This document shows positions 7,871-8,664 of a stretch of DNA of 8,664 nucleotides, in pieces; the stretch's first letter is position 1, and the number at the start of each line of letters is the position of its first letter. The position numbers were made by a program, and so were the translations under genes. A model generated the notes under the pieces. It was not told where the DNA came from. It worked only from the letters and a program-made list of their open reading frames with translations, and did no database searches. Location: positions 1 through 8,664 of the forward strand of contig CANGVB010000116.1 in the NCBI GenBank assembly GCA_947456995.1, read 5' to 3'. This DNA is from Bryobacteraceae bacterium. Lineage in GTDB: Bacteria > Acidobacteriota > Terriglobia > Bryobacterales > Bryobacteraceae.

Positions 7871-7919
7871 AATCCCCCACGAGCTCCGTCCTGATCAGTA
7901 GAGAGAAAACGAGACAACG

Positions 7920-8456
7920 ATGATTACCCTGGCACTTCCCGCAAATCAGATGGATCATACACCTATGGTCAATGCTGATTTTGAGCGCGTGTATCGCGAA
8001 TCAAGCGATGCCGTATATCGCTCTGCCTTTCGCATCCTGGGCAACTCCGAAGATGCCGAGGATGTCCTCCAAACAGTGTTTTTGCGTTTTCTTCGCCGAG
8101 ACCTCTCCCTTGGAATCGTCGATAAACCCGAGCCCTACCTGCGCCGCGCTGCTGTCAACGCTGCCGTAGATCTCATCCGCAACCGCAAAAACAAGGCTGC
8201 ATCCATCGAAGACCTCGCCCACGAACCCTCCCGCAAGGCACAGCAGGAGCTCAGTTCCCGCCTCCGCGATGCCCTCTCCCGCATCGACCCCAAGTGGGCA
8301 GAAATCTTCTTGCTTCGATACGTCGAAGGCTACGGCAACAAGGAAATTGCCGAATTCCTCGACACCTCACAAACCATGATCGCCGTCACTCTCTTCCGCG
8401 CACGGCAAAAACTCCAAAACGAAATTCGACTCGAATCCGGCTCTCTCGCACTGTAA
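7920..8456 (+). CDS. ECF-type RNA polymerase sigma factor
   Basis: A 178-residue sigma factor of the extracytoplasmic-function type, containing only regions 2 and 4. Region 2 covers about residues 18-90: FERVYRESSDAVYRSAFRIL, then NSEDAEDVLQTVFLRFLRR for core binding and -10 recognition, then PYLRRAAVNAAVDLIRNRK. A short linker leads to region 4, about 113-170, with IDPKWAEIFLLRYVEGYGNKEIA and the helix-turn-helix LDTSQTMIAVTLFRARQKL that would contact the -35 element. The ATG at 7920 is used; ATGs at 7950 and 7965 would also keep region 2, and the purine-rich leader (GAGAGAAAACGAGA) gives only a weak ribosome site. A probable anti-sigma gene starts 26 bases downstream, the usual arrangement. 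The pair diverges from the TPR operon, which it may regulate (inferred). Confidence 0.93.
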   Translation: MITLALPANQMDHTPMVNADFERVYRESSDAVYRSAFRILGNSEDAEDVLQTVFLRFLRRDLSLGIVDKPEPYLRRAAVNAAVDLIRNRKNKAASIEDLAHEPSRKAQQELSSRLRDALSRIDPKWAEIFLLRYVEGYGNKEIAEFLDTSQTMIAVTLFRARQKLQNEIRLESGSLAL

Positions 8457-8482
8457 ACGACTCCACTCTAAAGGCAAAAGCA

Positions 8483-8664
8483 ATGGACCACAAAAACAAA
8501 CAGATCAATCTCGACGACGCTACCAGCGCGATGAAGCAAAACGAGCCCACCGCAGAACAAACCCGTTCGGCAACGGCCCGCGTGTTCTCCGCTCTCCAGT
8601 CAGAACCTGCTTCGATCATTCCAGACCGCCTCCGCAACGAGGCTGACTTCTCGGCCCTCCTTCA
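8483..8664 (+). CDS. Probable anti-sigma factor, N-terminal part (runs off the window)
   Basis: An open frame from an ATG at 8483 to the window edge gives 60 residues without a stop. AAAGG at 8470-8474, eight bases before the ATG, is a good ribosome site. The sequence (LDDATSAMKQNEPT, then ARVFSALQ, then RLRNEADFSALL) resembles the N-terminus of acidobacterial proteins encoded just after ECF sigma genes. In those, an LFDEA...-like start and an ARV segment precede a DF-x-x-L segment and a cysteine-containing zinc-binding anti-sigma motif. That motif would lie beyond the window, so the decisive residues cannot be seen. Position 26 bases after the sigma gene supports the call. It would bind and restrain the sigma factor, perhaps from the membrane. 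It could instead be an unrelated small partner. Confidence 0.68.
   Translation, partial: MDHKNKQINLDDATSAMKQNEPTAEQTRSATARVFSALQSEPASIIPDRLRNEADFSALL

Larger units (their letters stand above)
7775..7919. promoter_or_regulatory. Divergent control region between TPR operon and sigma factor gene
   Basis: This 145-base stretch holds the leaders and presumably the promoters of both transcription units. It contains a direct repeat GGCACTAAA (7825-7833) and GGTACTAAA (7844-7852), spaced 19 bases apart, and an inverted repeat GTACC (7820-7824) / GGTAC (7844-7848). Both overlap the predicted -35 positions, which is where a shared regulator would act. That role is inferred from position only. Confidence 0.45.

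Noticed and set aside
8386..8637. A minus-strand open frame of 83 codons across the end of the sigma gene and the anti-sigma start.
   Set aside because: It overlaps two supported plus-strand genes and shows no family features.

Overview
The window looks like a chromosomal segment of an Acidobacteriota bacterium, probably of the Solibacter/Bryobacter kind. This is inferred from the pilin-like protein, the lipoprotein of tetratricopeptide repeats (TPR), the PPC/HEAT/cytochrome c protein and the ECF sigma / anti-sigma pair, all of which resemble types common in that phylum. Presence of kdsA implies a Gram-negative cell with Kdo-containing lipopolysaccharide. I could not run a search, so the taxonomy is provisional.

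Layout: (1) Positions 1-539, plus strand: the 3' part of kdsA, whose start lies outside the window. (2) 578-1081, plus strand: a type IV pilin / pseudopilin-like protein with a clear prepilin peptidase site. (3) 1082-1613: no intact gene, but a decayed hybrid histidine kinase / response regulator. Recognisable kinase and receiver motifs lie in successive, mutually frameshifted frames, with stops and an apparent internal deletion. (4) 7774 down to 1620, minus strand: a tight three-gene operon of a large TPR lipoprotein (5459-7774), a 1054-residue exported protein with a PPC-like domain, a helical toroid, HEAT-like repeats and two c-type haem motifs (2285-5449), and a CPBP/CAAX-protease-like membrane protein (1620-2285). 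The first two genes are 9 bases apart and the last two overlap by one base. (5) 7775-7919: a divergent promoter region with a short direct repeat and an inverted repeat. (6) 7920-8456, plus strand: an ECF sigma factor. (7) 8483 to the window end, plus strand: the N-terminus of a probable acidobacterial-type anti-sigma factor.

Working together: the operon looks like an envelope module. It would comprise an outer-membrane-anchored TPR scaffold, a periplasmic or surface haem protein and an inner-membrane protease-like protein. The protease-like protein resembles the CAAX-related subfamily that co-occurs with exosortase/PEP-CTERM systems, and large TPR lipoproteins (PrsT-like) are also found in such systems. 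No exosortase is present in the window, so that link is a hypothesis. The divergent sigma/anti-sigma pair could control the operon through the shared 145-base region. No RNA gene, CRISPR array, insertion sequence or convincing intrinsic terminator was seen.
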